Shown: positions 33,331 through 41,921 of the stretch, in pieces
How the letters are laid out: every line of letters starts with the position of its first letter
Numbering within the stretch: the stretch's first letter is position 1
Source of the DNA: Paenarthrobacter histidinolovorans
Lineage (GTDB): Bacteria; Actinomycetota; Actinomycetes; Actinomycetales; Micrococcaceae
Reading direction: 5' to 3'
Assembly (NCBI RefSeq): GCF_014647595.1
Contig: NZ_BMPM01000008.1
Span: 28,766-92,765, forward strand
Length of the DNA stretch: 64,000 nt
Program-made: the position numbers and the translations under genes
The notes under the pieces: model-generated
Database searches by the model: none
What the model was told of the DNA's origin: nothing
What the model saw: only the letters and a program-made list of their open reading frames with translations

Positions 33331-35118
33331 ATGACCGATACCACCGATACCAAAGCATCGGCCGGGCCCGCCCGTTTTCAAGATTCTTCCCTGCCGCTTG
33401 ACGAGCGTGTTGAGTTGCTCCTGGCACAGATGACGCTCGAAGAGAAAGCCGGACTCTTCTTCCAGACCATGGTCGTCATCGATGAGAACGGACACCTGAC
33501 GGAGCCGAACTTCGGGGCGCCGTCAACGCAGGAGTTCATTGTGGGTAAGCACATGACCCACTTCAACGTTTTCGGAACTCCCGCTACAGCGCGGCACATG
33601 GCCGAATGGCACAACAAGCTTCAGAGCCTGGCGGCGTCAACGCGTCTGGGCATTCCTGTGACGCTCTCCACCGATCCCAGGCATTCCTTCACCGAAAACC
33701 CCGGAACAGCAATGATGGCCGGCGTCTTTTCGGAGTGGCCTGAACCTCTGGGGCTCGCTGCCATCGGTGATGAAAACCTCGTGGAGCAATTCGGTGACAT
33801 CGCCCGCCAGGAGTACACCGCCGTCGGACTCCGCGTGGCACTGCACCCGCAGATCGACCTGACAACCGAACCGCGCTGGTCGCGCCAAATCGGCACCTTC
33901 GGTGAAGACGCCGAACTTACCGGCCGGCTCGCGGCTGCCTACATCCGCGGCTTCCAAGGGCCGCAACTGGGCCCGGGATCCGTGGCAACCATGACCAAGC
34001 ACTTTCCCGGCGGCGGGCCGCAGCGGGACGGCGAAGACCCGCACTTCGCGTACGGCCGGGAGCAGGAATACCCGGGTGGCCGGTTCGACTATCACCTCAA
34101 GCCGTTCGAGGCAGCTTTCGACGCCGGGACCAGCCAAATCATGCCGTACTACGGCATGCCGGTGGGCACTGAATACGAAGAAGTGGGTTTCGGTTTCAAC
34201 AAGAGCGTCATCACCGGACTGCTACGGGAGCGCTACGGTTTTGACGGCATCGTGTGCACTGACTGGGGCCTGTTGAGTGACTCGGACATCATGGGCGACC
34301 AGTTTCCCGCCAGGGCTTGGGGCGTGGAGCACCTTACCGTCCGTGAGCGCATGGTCAAGGTCCTTGAAGCCGGTGTGGATCAATTCGGCGGGGAGTACAT
34401 CCCCGAACTCCTGGTGGATGTGGTCCGCAGCGGTGAAGTAACCGAAGAGCGGATCGATGAGTCCGCGTGGCGGCTGCTACGGGAAAAGTTTGTGCTGGGC
34501 CTCTTTGACGACCCCTGCGTTGACCCCGGCAAAGCCGAAGCTGTGGTGGGTAGCAGCGCCTTCCGGGCCGCCGGCCAGGCTGCCCAGCGCGCAGCCATCA
34601 CGGTTCTGACGAACACCGGCAATGTTCCCACTCTCCCGCTGACCAAGGGGATCAAAGTCTACGTGGAGGGAATCGACAGGATTGAAGCGTCCAGGTACGG
34701 CAACGTTGTAGACACTCCGGAACACGCGGATGTAGCCATCCTCAGGCTGCAGGCGCCGTTCGAAAACCGCGGCACGGCCTTCGAAAATTACTTCCATGCG
34801 GGCTCTCTGGAGTTCCCCGCCGGGCAGGTACAGCGAGTGCTCGAGATTGCTGCCGTGGTGCCCACCGTTGTGGACGTCTTCCTCGAACGGCCTGCCATTC
34901 TGACGCCTTTCATCAACGAAGTAGCCGCCGCCGTCGTGAACTTCGGGGCCGGCGACGACGCGCTCCTGGACGTGCTGTTCGGCGAGGCCCAACCGCTCGG
35001 ATCGCTCCCTATGGACTTGCCGTCCAGTACGGCGGCCGTCGAGGCGAGCCGCCCGGATGTCCCCTTTGACACCGTCGATCCGCTGTTCAGGTTTGGACAC
35101 GGACTGCGCTACTCCTAG
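33331..35118 (+). CDS. Glycoside hydrolase family 3 protein
   Basis: A 595-residue GH3 enzyme without a signal peptide. The N-terminal barrel contains IPVTLSTDPRHSF, TMTKHFPGGG (the conserved KHF/PG) and the nucleophile Asp311 in GIVCTDWGLLSD. The C-terminal alpha/beta sandwich ends in LFRFGHGLRYS. Family members cleave beta-glucosides or beta-xylosides from the non-reducing end. An AGGAGAG site precedes the ATG. It is the third gene of the MFS-esterase-GH3 operon, consistent with intracellular cleavage of an imported glycoside. Exact specificity is open. Confidence 0.92.
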   Translation: MTDTTDTKASAGPARFQDSSLPLDERVELLLAQMTLEEKAGLFFQTMVVIDENGHLTEPNFGAPSTQEFIVGKHMTHFNVFGTPATARHMAEWHNKLQSLAASTRLGIPVTLSTDPRHSFTENPGTAMMAGVFSEWPEPLGLAAIGDENLVEQFGDIARQEYTAVGLRVALHPQIDLTTEPRWSRQIGTFGEDAELTGRLAAAYIRGFQGPQLGPGSVATMTKHFPGGGPQRDGEDPHFAYGREQEYPGGRFDYHLKPFEAAFDAGTSQIMPYYGMPVGTEYEEVGFGFNKSVITGLLRERYGFDGIVCTDWGLLSDSDIMGDQFPARAWGVEHLTVRERMVKVLEAGVDQFGGEYIPELLVDVVRSGEVTEERIDESAWRLLREKFVLGLFDDPCVDPGKAEAVVGSSAFRAAGQAAQRAAITVLTNTGNVPTLPLTKGIKVYVEGIDRIEASRYGNVVDTPEHADVAILRLQAPFENRGTAFENYFHAGSLEFPAGQVQRVLEIAAVVPTVVDVFLERPAILTPFINEVAAAVVNFGAGDDALLDVLFGEAQPLGSLPMDLPSSTAAVEASRPDVPFDTVDPLFRFGHGLRYS

Positions 35119-35510
35119 AAGAGCCTGCGTTACACCTGGAAGACGGGAGGGACGGAGCCGGGTAGTTCCGGCCACTCGCTCCAGTTTTGGCCCAGAGTGC
35201 TGAGGGGACAGTACAGCTATCCACGTCCCGGTACCCTCGTCGGAGGGTACCTGGGCGTTCGGATTATTGGCACACTTCAGGGGAACAAGTGGATGGACCC
35301 GCCACGGCCGACCGGAAGTGCCCCGGCACTGCAAACGGGCCCGACCCGTTCCTTCCAGCTGGCAGCGGTTCGCTGCCTTAGTTCAGCGGTGAGTTGCTGG
35401 ATGGTCACCCGGATCATCGAATGACTCGCAACACTCACGCACCTCACCGCTGGTTCGCCCAGCATTCCGGAGTCATGCTCGGCCCAGTCCCGGATCACAG
35501 GAGTCTAGCG
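35119..35510. other. 392-bp intergenic region downstream of GH3
   Basis: No convincing gene. A hairpin with perfect 9-bp arms GGTACCCTC/GAGGGTACC and a 4-nt loop (35230-35251) could end the GH3 transcript. The rest is likely the promoter region of the small gene at 35511. Confidence 0.5.
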
Positions 35511-35732
35511 ATGGATCTTCACCTCCAGCCCGACTGGCAGCGCGCCTTGGGGCAACGTGTAGAAATTTGGAAAGCCGGGAAACTTTGCCGAGCAGGAACG
35601 GTGGAGGCTGTTATGCCGGACAACTCCATCCTTTGGCTTTCGGCCGAGGGGAATGCCGCGAGAGAAATGATCCATGAGGTTGACGGCTACCAGGTCTTCG
35701 CCCACTTCAAAGCGGGGCCTGATTCGTCGTAA
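35511..35732 (+). CDS. Small conserved-looking protein of unknown function
   Basis: A 73-residue protein beginning MDLHLQPDWQRALGQRVEIW. An AGGAG site lies 7 nt before the ATG, and the frame shows the third-position GC bias of real genes. The pattern of short beta-strand-like stretches (RVEIWKAG, GTVEAVMPDNSILWLSAE) suggests a small barrel-like fold that might bind nucleic acid or a protein partner, but no family is recognised. It ends directly at the stop codon of the convergent aldose epimerase gene with no gap. Confidence 0.6.
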   Translation: MDLHLQPDWQRALGQRVEIWKAGKLCRAGTVEAVMPDNSILWLSAEGNAAREMIHEVDGYQVFAHFKAGPDSS

Positions 35733-36659
35733 CTACAGCGCGTAGATGCTCCACGAAGCCGTGTGCTGTGCTCCGGGTTCCAGCCGGATCAGGTCCGTCC
35801 CGCTGTTGAAGGCGTCCGGCGGGCACGTCATGGGCTCCACGGCGAGGCCCAGGCGATTGGGCAGGGGGGCCGGCTTGTCAGCCGTATGGATCTGCAGCCA
35901 GGGGCAGCTTTGGTCCCAGGACATACCAACACCGGACATCCCAACACCGGACATTCCGACGCCGGTGCCCGCCGGGTCCCGCAGCGACAGCCGCGCCAGC
36001 CCGCCGTCGAACGTGATGTCCGTGAAGGCATGGTCGATTTCGGTGCTGCCGATGGGCCGCGCCGAGCGGAAGTCGAACGCGTGGCCAGCCACGGGTTCCA
36101 GCGACACGGGCAGGAGCCTATCCGGCGTGACTTCCAGGAAGGAGTCAGCGGCGAACTCGAGAACCCACTCGTCCAGCGGGGAGGAACCCGCCACCAGGTA
36201 CGGGTGCGGGCACACGCCGTACGGGGCCGCGACGTCGGCCGCGTTCCGGGCTGTGACGGACGTGTGGAGCCCGGCGTCGTTCAGCACGTACTGTGCCGAA
36301 AGCTCCACGACGAACGGATAACCCTCGCTTGGCCCCACCGTGCAGCTCAGGGTGAGTGAAGCGGCGTCGGACTCCTTCAGCGTCCAGTCGAGCGGGAAGG
36401 CCAGGCCATGCAGCGCTGTTTCCCGCTCGGTTTCGTTGATCGGCAGTTGGTACTCGACGTCGTCGAAGGTGTACTTGCCATCGGCCACCCTGTTCGGCCA
36501 GGGCGCGGCGATGATGCCGCGATAGTCCGGGATTGGACCGCCTTCGGGAAACGGGACCACGAGGTCCCGGCCTTCAAACTGAAGAACGCGCAACGCGGCG
36601 GCGCGGGCGGCCACAACAGCGGTGTAGCCGCCCGCGCGCAGCGTGAATTCTGTACTCAC
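35733..36659 (-). CDS. Aldose 1-epimerase family protein
   Basis: A 308-residue GalM-like epimerase, likely interconverting anomers of arabinose or a related sugar. Family features are AAPWPNRVADGKYTF, ALHGLAFPLDW with the catalytic His, and VCPHPYLVAG with a second His. GLAVEPMTCPPDAFN carries the catalytic Glu. The GTG start overlaps the araA stop by 4 bp (GTGA), so it is the last gene of the ara operon. Near residue 240 there is a threefold repeat of the pentapeptide GVGMS, encoded by a 15-bp tandem repeat around 35925-35965, which looks like a recent expansion in a surface loop. Confidence 0.9.
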   Translation of the reverse strand: MSTEFTLRAGGYTAVVAARAAALRVLQFEGRDLVVPFPEGGPIPDYRGIIAAPWPNRVADGKYTFDDVEYQLPINETERETALHGLAFPLDWTLKESDAASLTLSCTVGPSEGYPFVVELSAQYVLNDAGLHTSVTARNAADVAAPYGVCPHPYLVAGSSPLDEWVLEFAADSFLEVTPDRLLPVSLEPVAGHAFDFRSARPIGSTEIDHAFTDITFDGGLARLSLRDPAGTGVGMSGVGMSGVGMSWDQSCPWLQIHTADKPAPLPNRLGLAVEPMTCPPDAFNSGTDLIRLEPGAQHTASWSIYAL

Positions 36660-38191
36660 AGGCCGCCGGCCAGCTTGTAGTAGGCGGCGTTCCACGCGAG
36701 TTCCTTCTTGAACTGCTTGATGGTGGTGTCCTCATCGATGGTGAGAAGTTCGGTCTTGGCGATTTCGGCGAAGTCCTCGAACACGTCCAGGCCCACCTGC
36801 GTGGACAGTACCGTGTGGTGCGCGGCGCCGGCGGTCAGCCACGCGGCGGCCGAGGTGGCGAAGTTGGGCTTTGGTTCCCAGAGTGCGCGGGCCACCGGCA
36901 GGTTGGGGAGCGGCTGGTCAAGGTCGACGACGTCCACCACGTTTGCCACCAGGCGGAACCGATCGCGCATATCGGACAGCGCGACGACGACGCCGGGGCC
37001 AGCGTCGGTGTCGAAGACCATGCGGACGGGGTCTTCCTTGCCGCCGATGCCCAGCGGGTGGATCTCAACCCGCGGCTTCTTGGCGGTGAGCGACGGGCAG
37101 ACCTCCAGCATGTGCGCACCCAGGATCTTCTCGGAGCCGGGCTCCAGGTGGTAGGTGTAGTCCTCCATGAGTGACGCGCCACCGGGCAGATCGCCACCCA
37201 TCACTTTGGCGGCGCGGACCAGGATGGCGGTCTTCCAGTCGCCCTCAGCGCCGAAGCCGTATCCGTCGGCCATGAGGCGCTGGACTGCCATGCCGGGGAG
37301 CTGGCGCAGTTCGCCGAGATCCTCGAACGATGTGGTGAATGCCGCGGAACCGTTGGCTTCGAGGAAGCTGCGCAGGCCCAGTTCGATGCGGGCGCTATAC
37401 CGCAGCGACTCGTGGCGGGCGCCGCCTGCCTTCAGCTCGTCAACCACCTCGTAAAGGCGCTCATACTCGGCAACCAGGGCATCGACGTCGGACTCTTCAG
37501 CGCCATGCACGGCGTCGGCGAGTTCGTTCACGGACCATGTGTTCACCGAGACGCCGAAGCGCAGCTCGGCTTCGGTCTTGTCGCCTTCGGTGACGGCGAC
37601 ATTGCGCATGTTGTCGCCAAAGCGGGTCAGCTTCAGCGAACGGACGGCGGCCCAGCCCGCCGAGGCACGCTGCCAGGTGCCCACCTGGCGGGCGACCTCC
37701 GGGTTGCTGACATGCCCGACGACGGTCTTCCGCGGCACGCCGAGGCGCGACTGGATGTACCCGAACTCGCGGTCACCGTGTGCTGCCTGGTTGAGGTTCA
37801 TGAAGTCGAAATCGATGTCCGCCCAGGGGAGGTCCCTGTTGGCCTGGGTGTGCAGGTGCAGCAGGGGCTTGCGCAGGGCGTCCAGGCCCTGGATCCACAT
37901 CTTGGCAGGGCTGAACGTGTGCATCCAGGCGGTCACACCGATTACGGCATCATCCGAGTTTGCTTCCAGCGCGGTGCGGCGGATGGCGTCGGAGTCGGTG
38001 AGCACCGGCTTCCAGACGAGCTTCACCGGGACGTCGCCGGCAGCGTTGAGGACGTTGGCGATTTCCTGCGACTGCGCGGCGACCTGCTTCAGGACGTCCT
38101 CACCGTAGAGGTGCTGGCTGCCGGTGAGGAACCAGACCTCGTACTGCCCCAGTGACGTGGAGTTGGCTGATGTGTTGTTGGGGTTGGTCAT
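36656..38191 (-). CDS. araA: L-arabinose isomerase
   Basis: A 511-residue enzyme that converts L-arabinose to L-ribulose. The N terminus YEVWFLTGSQHLYGEDVL, the TAWMHTFSPAKMWI block and GFGAEGDWKTA are diagnostic, as are the metal-binding Glu/His positions in EDYTYHLEPG and LGAHMLEVCP. The length is normal. It lies 57 bp after araD and is coupled to the downstream epimerase by a GTGA overlap. Confidence 0.97.
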   Translation of the reverse strand: MTNPNNTSANSTSLGQYEVWFLTGSQHLYGEDVLKQVAAQSQEIANVLNAAGDVPVKLVWKPVLTDSDAIRRTALEANSDDAVIGVTAWMHTFSPAKMWIQGLDALRKPLLHLHTQANRDLPWADIDFDFMNLNQAAHGDREFGYIQSRLGVPRKTVVGHVSNPEVARQVGTWQRASAGWAAVRSLKLTRFGDNMRNVAVTEGDKTEAELRFGVSVNTWSVNELADAVHGAEESDVDALVAEYERLYEVVDELKAGGARHESLRYSARIELGLRSFLEANGSAAFTTSFEDLGELRQLPGMAVQRLMADGYGFGAEGDWKTAILVRAAKVMGGDLPGGASLMEDYTYHLEPGSEKILGAHMLEVCPSLTAKKPRVEIHPLGIGGKEDPVRMVFDTDAGPGVVVALSDMRDRFRLVANVVDVVDLDQPLPNLPVARALWEPKPNFATSAAAWLTAGAAHHTVLSTQVGLDVFEDFAEIAKTELLTIDEDTTIKQFKKELAWNAAYYKLAGGL

Positions 38192-38248
38192 TTCGTGGCT
38201 CCTGGGCGTGGCTTTTGACGTGGGCGGTGGCTGGTGGACTGGTCCGCG

Positions 38249-38956
38249 TCAGCGGCCGTAAACGTTCTGGTATCGGTCATAGAGAGACTCGATCTTGGCC
38301 TGATCGATGGGCAGCGGCTCTCCAAGCTGGCGTGAAATGTGGACTGTCCTGGCCACTTCCTCGCACATCACGGCGGCTTTGACGGCGGCGCGGGCGGACT
38401 TGCCGATGGTGAAAGGGCCGTGGTTCTGCATCAGGACCGCCGGGGAGTTGGAGTTCCTGAGCGTCTCAACAATTCCTTGGCCGATGGAGTCGTCGCCGAT
38501 CAGCGCGAACGGTCCAACAGGGATGGGCCCGCCGAATTCATCGCCCATCATGGTGAGCACGCAGGGGATCTCCTCGCCGCGGGCCGCCCACGCCGTGGCG
38601 TAGGTGGAGTGGGTGTGCACCACGCCGCCGACCTCGGGCATGTGGCGGTAGACGTAGGCGTGCGCTGCGGTGTCAGAGGACGGCGAGAGGTCCGGGTTGC
38701 CCCAGTCCACAGTGCCGGCGCTTCCGGTGTTGATGCCCCGCACAGGTGTGCCATAAAGGTCTGTGACCACCATGAGTTCGGGGGTGAGCTCGTCGTAGGA
38801 AACGCCGGATGGCTTAATGACCATGAGGTCATGGCCCGGGATGCGGCCTGAAACGTTGCCCGCGGTCCAAACAACCAGTTCGTAACGGGTCAGTTCGGAG
38901 TGGAGTTCGCAGACGTCCTTGCGGACTTTTGCGATGGTGTCCAGGAGGTTGCTCAT
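38249..38956 (-). CDS. araD: L-ribulose-5-phosphate 4-epimerase
   Basis: A 235-residue class II aldolase-like epimerase that turns L-ribulose 5-phosphate into D-xylulose 5-phosphate. Typical blocks are TAGNVSGRIPG, MVIKPSGVSYDELTPE, and the zinc histidines in GGVVHTHSTYATAWA. The late block LMQNHGPFTIG holds another zinc His. The ATG overlaps the araB stop by 4 bp, indicating coupled translation. Confidence 0.96.
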   Translation of the reverse strand: MSNLLDTIAKVRKDVCELHSELTRYELVVWTAGNVSGRIPGHDLMVIKPSGVSYDELTPELMVVTDLYGTPVRGINTGSAGTVDWGNPDLSPSSDTAAHAYVYRHMPEVGGVVHTHSTYATAWAARGEEIPCVLTMMGDEFGGPIPVGPFALIGDDSIGQGIVETLRNSNSPAVLMQNHGPFTIGKSARAAVKAAVMCEEVARTVHISRQLGEPLPIDQAKIESLYDRYQNVYGR

Positions 38957-40695
38957 GCGGACACCCGCTCAGCGTCGTCGGAGGATGAGTTCGACGCCGG
39001 TCCGGCCGTCTCACCTGTGCCCTGCGTCTGGCGCTGGATCGCCTTGAGGCGGTGCATAACGTTGTTGGTTCCCCGGCCGAAGTAGTCGTGCAGGGCCTTG
39101 TATTCCTGAAAAAGGACCTCGTAGGCGGCCACGTTTTCGGGGATGGGAGTGTAGACGGCGCCGGGAGCGGCCGCCATGGAGGCGGCGGCTTCGCGGATGT
39201 CCCTGTACTTTCCGGCAGCAACAGCGGCGTGGATTGCCGAGCCCAGCGCAGGACCTTGCTCAGATCCGATCGTGGAGAGCTGCAGGCCGGTGATGTCGGC
39301 GTAGACCTGCATCAGGAACTTGTTCTTCAGGAGCCCGCCGGCCACGATGAATTCCTTGACTGGAACGCCCGAATCGCGGAAAGCGTCCACAATGGTGCGG
39401 GTTCCGAAGGCCGTGGCTTCCAGCAGCGCCCGGTAGCTGTCCTCGGGCTTGGTGGCCAGGGTCTGGCCCACCACCACGCCGGAAAGCTCATGGTCCACCA
39501 GCACCGAGCGGTTGCCCGAGTGCCAGTCCAGGGCGATCAGGCCATGCTCACCGATGGCTTGTTTCTCCGCGAGTTGGGTGAGGTACTCGTGGATGCCCAG
39601 GCCCTTGTCACCTGCGGCCTTGTGGTACTCAGGCGGGACGCCGTTCTTGGTGAACCAGCCAAAGATGTCGCCGACTCCGGACTGGCCTGCTTCGTAACCC
39701 CACAGGCCGTCTACGATGCCGCCGTCCACCACTCCGCACATACCGGGGACCTCGCGCAGGACATCGCCGTTCATGACGTGGCAGGTGGAGGTGCCCATGA
39801 TGGCCACCAATTGGCCGGGTTCCACGGCGTTGGCGGCCGGTGCGCTGACGTGCGCGTCCACGTTGCCCACTGCCACCGCGATTCCCGCCGGGAGTCCGGT
39901 CCAGCCCGCGGCTTCTTCAGTGAGGTAGCCCGCGGCATCCCCCAGGCGCCCGATGGTGTGTTCCAGCTTTTCCGAAACGAAGTCCTTGAAGCCGGGGTTC
40001 AGCGCTGCCAGGAAATCCTCCGACGGGTACTTTCCGTCCTGGTAGATGCCCTTGTACCCAGCGGTGCAGGCATTGCGGACGTAACTGCCGCAGAGTTGCC
40101 AGACGATCCAGTCGGCTGCCTCAACCCAGTGGTCCATGGCACCGTAAACTTCAGGGTCTTCCTCGAGAAGCTGCAGGCCCTTGGCGAACTCCCACTCGGA
40201 GGAAATCAGTCCACCGTAGCGCGGAAGCCAAGCCTCACCGCGCTCGTCGGCGAGTTTGTTGATCCGGTCCGCCTGCGGTTGCGCGGCGTGGTGACGCCAA
40301 AGTTTCACGAATGCATGGGGACGCTCCGCGAAGCGTTCCAGTTCGTTCAGGGGGGTGCCATCCGCCGTCGTCGGAACCATGGTGCAGGCGGTGAAGTCGG
40401 TGGCGATGCCCACCACGTGTTCGGGGTTGATGCCGGCATCGGCGACGGCGGCCGGTACAGCGTTGCGGAGGACGTCGCGGTAGTCGTTCGGGACCTGCAG
40501 CGCCCAGTCGGCGGGGAGGCGCCGGCCGCTGCCGGGAAGGTTTTCAGTCACGACGCCATGAGGATATTCGAACACGCCGTTTCCGAGCTCGGCGCCATCC
40601 GATACGCGCACCACAACGGCGCGGCCGGACAGGGTGCCGTAGTCCACGCCGATGACGAACTGCTCATCGAGCGGACGGTTTTCAGAGGTATTCAT
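38953..40695 (-). CDS. araB: Ribulokinase
   Basis: A 580-residue FGGY kinase that phosphorylates L-ribulose. The N terminus has IGVDYGTLSGRAVVV; VGIATDFTACTMVP and ALDWHSGNRSVLVDHELSG are specific to ribulokinases. The frame is open to 40977, but the ATG at 40695 has GGAGA upstream and starts the domain. First gene of the araBDA-epimerase operon, directly behind the promoter/operator at 40769-40796. The C-terminal ~25 residues are a low-complexity Ser/Thr tail. Confidence 0.96.
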   Translation of the reverse strand: MNTSENRPLDEQFVIGVDYGTLSGRAVVVRVSDGAELGNGVFEYPHGVVTENLPGSGRRLPADWALQVPNDYRDVLRNAVPAAVADAGINPEHVVGIATDFTACTMVPTTADGTPLNELERFAERPHAFVKLWRHHAAQPQADRINKLADERGEAWLPRYGGLISSEWEFAKGLQLLEEDPEVYGAMDHWVEAADWIVWQLCGSYVRNACTAGYKGIYQDGKYPSEDFLAALNPGFKDFVSEKLEHTIGRLGDAAGYLTEEAAGWTGLPAGIAVAVGNVDAHVSAPAANAVEPGQLVAIMGTSTCHVMNGDVLREVPGMCGVVDGGIVDGLWGYEAGQSGVGDIFGWFTKNGVPPEYHKAAGDKGLGIHEYLTQLAEKQAIGEHGLIALDWHSGNRSVLVDHELSGVVVGQTLATKPEDSYRALLEATAFGTRTIVDAFRDSGVPVKEFIVAGGLLKNKFLMQVYADITGLQLSTIGSEQGPALGSAIHAAVAAGKYRDIREAAASMAAAPGAVYTPIPENVAAYEVLFQEYKALHDYFGRGTNNVMHRLKAIQRQTQGTGETAGPASNSSSDDAERVSA

Positions 40696-40768
40696 GGGTG
40701 TCTCCATCCGGCTGGCCAGGGCCTCATTGCCGGGGGTCGGGGTGGAAAGTGCAGAAGGTCTGATGCAA

Positions 40769-40796
40769 TTGTTAGCGCTCACAACTTTGATGTCAA
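40769..40796 (-). promoter_or_regulatory. araBDA promoter with LacI-type operator
   Basis: On the minus strand TTGACA (40791-40796), a 16-bp spacer and TAACAA (40769-40774). The 16-bp near-palindrome TTGTTAGCGCTCACAA (40769-40784), with one mismatched pair and a central GC step, overlaps the spacer and -10 box. It has the form of a LacI-family operator; AraR, encoded next door, is the likely ligand. Confidence 0.7.
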
Positions 40797-40868
40797 GAGC
40801 AGGCCACAGCGGGGGCGGATAAGTGCGCTTTGTGGCTTCAGGACCGGGGCGGTCGGATCCTGGTTTGG

Positions 40869-41891
40869 CTAGCTGCGGAGTGCTGTGGTGGTCGAGCGGA
40901 CGACGAGGCGGGGAGCCACAGTAGCCGCCGTGCTGGTGGCTTCGCCCTCGATGCGATCCAGCAGCAAGTCGATGCAACGTTGGCCGAGCTCTTCGAAATC
41001 CTGGGCCACGGTGGTCAACGGAGGAATGAAATATGCGGACTCAGGCTGGTCATCAAAGCCCACGACGCTGATGTCGTCCGGGACTTTGACGCCGGCTTCG
41101 TTGAAGGCCCGGAGCACGCCGAGCGCCATTTGGTCATTGGCTACGAAGATGGCAGTCATGGAACGATCTGCGGCGAGTTTCAGGCCTTCCCTGTATCCGC
41201 ATTCGGCGCTCCAATCGCCCTCGATCAGGGTGCCGGGCTCGAGGCCGGCCTGGGTCAGTGCGTCCTCCCAGCCCTCGATGCGCGCGGCAGCGTCAATCCA
41301 ATCCACCGGACCGGACAAGTGGCCGATCTTTTTGTGCCCGAGATCCAGGAGGTGTTGAACTGCCAGCTGTGCCCCTTGGCGCTGGTCAACGGTGGCTCCA
41401 CTGAGGTGCTCGTCCCCGATCGAACCCACGGCCACCAGCGGCACTTGCGCAGTGATGTCCCGGAGCACGTCGAAGGTGCCGGGGTGGGGGACCGTCACCA
41501 CGATGCCGTCCACGCCTTGGTCCATGAAGTGAGCAACGGCGTCCTTGATGGTCTCCGGTGTGACTTCCCGCAGACCTGCCACGCTGACGAAATAGCCGGC
41601 GTCCCTTGCCGCCTGCTGCACTCCCAGGAGTGTGTGGGACGGCCCGTATTGCGCCAGCTCGCTGCCCAGGACACCGATGGTTTGGGATCGCCGGGTCACC
41701 AGGCTGCGGGCTGCCGTGTTGCGCCGGTAGCCCAGCTCGGTGATGGCTTGCTCCACCCGTTCGCGGGTCTTGGAACTCACGTTGGGGTGGTTGTTCAGGA
41801 CGCGGGAGACAGTCTGGTGGGAAACCCCGGCCACGCGGGCGACGTCCTCCATGACAGGCGGGCGGGCTGATGCAGATTGTTCAGAGCTCAC
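40869..41891 (-). CDS. LacI family regulator, probable AraR
   Basis: A ~340-residue LacI/GalR protein with HTH VMEDVARVAGVSHQTVSRVLNN and the sugar-binding domain that follows. The start is uncertain: TTG 41915 and GTG 41891 are both open and neither has a strong ribosome site; GTG 41891 places the HTH closest to the usual position. It lies between xylB and araB in the same direction, and the ara operator sits in the gap to araB, so it is assigned as the arabinose regulator. Read-through from xylAB could link xylose and arabinose control. Confidence 0.85.
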   Translation of the reverse strand: MSSEQSASARPPVMEDVARVAGVSHQTVSRVLNNHPNVSSKTRERVEQAITELGYRRNTAARSLVTRRSQTIGVLGSELAQYGPSHTLLGVQQAARDAGYFVSVAGLREVTPETIKDAVAHFMDQGVDGIVVTVPHPGTFDVLRDITAQVPLVAVGSIGDEHLSGATVDQRQGAQLAVQHLLDLGHKKIGHLSGPVDWIDAAARIEGWEDALTQAGLEPGTLIEGDWSAECGYREGLKLAADRSMTAIFVANDQMALGVLRAFNEAGVKVPDDISVVGFDDQPESAYFIPPLTTVAQDFEELGQRCIDLLLDRIEGEATSTAATVAPRLVVRSTTTALRS

Positions 41892-41921
41892 CCTGTCACG
41901 ATAGAGCACCGGCAACCATGA

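Noticed and set aside
39052..40872. 606-codon plus-strand frame opposite araB
   Set aside because: Antisense shadow; araB is certain and the frame has no recognisable domain.
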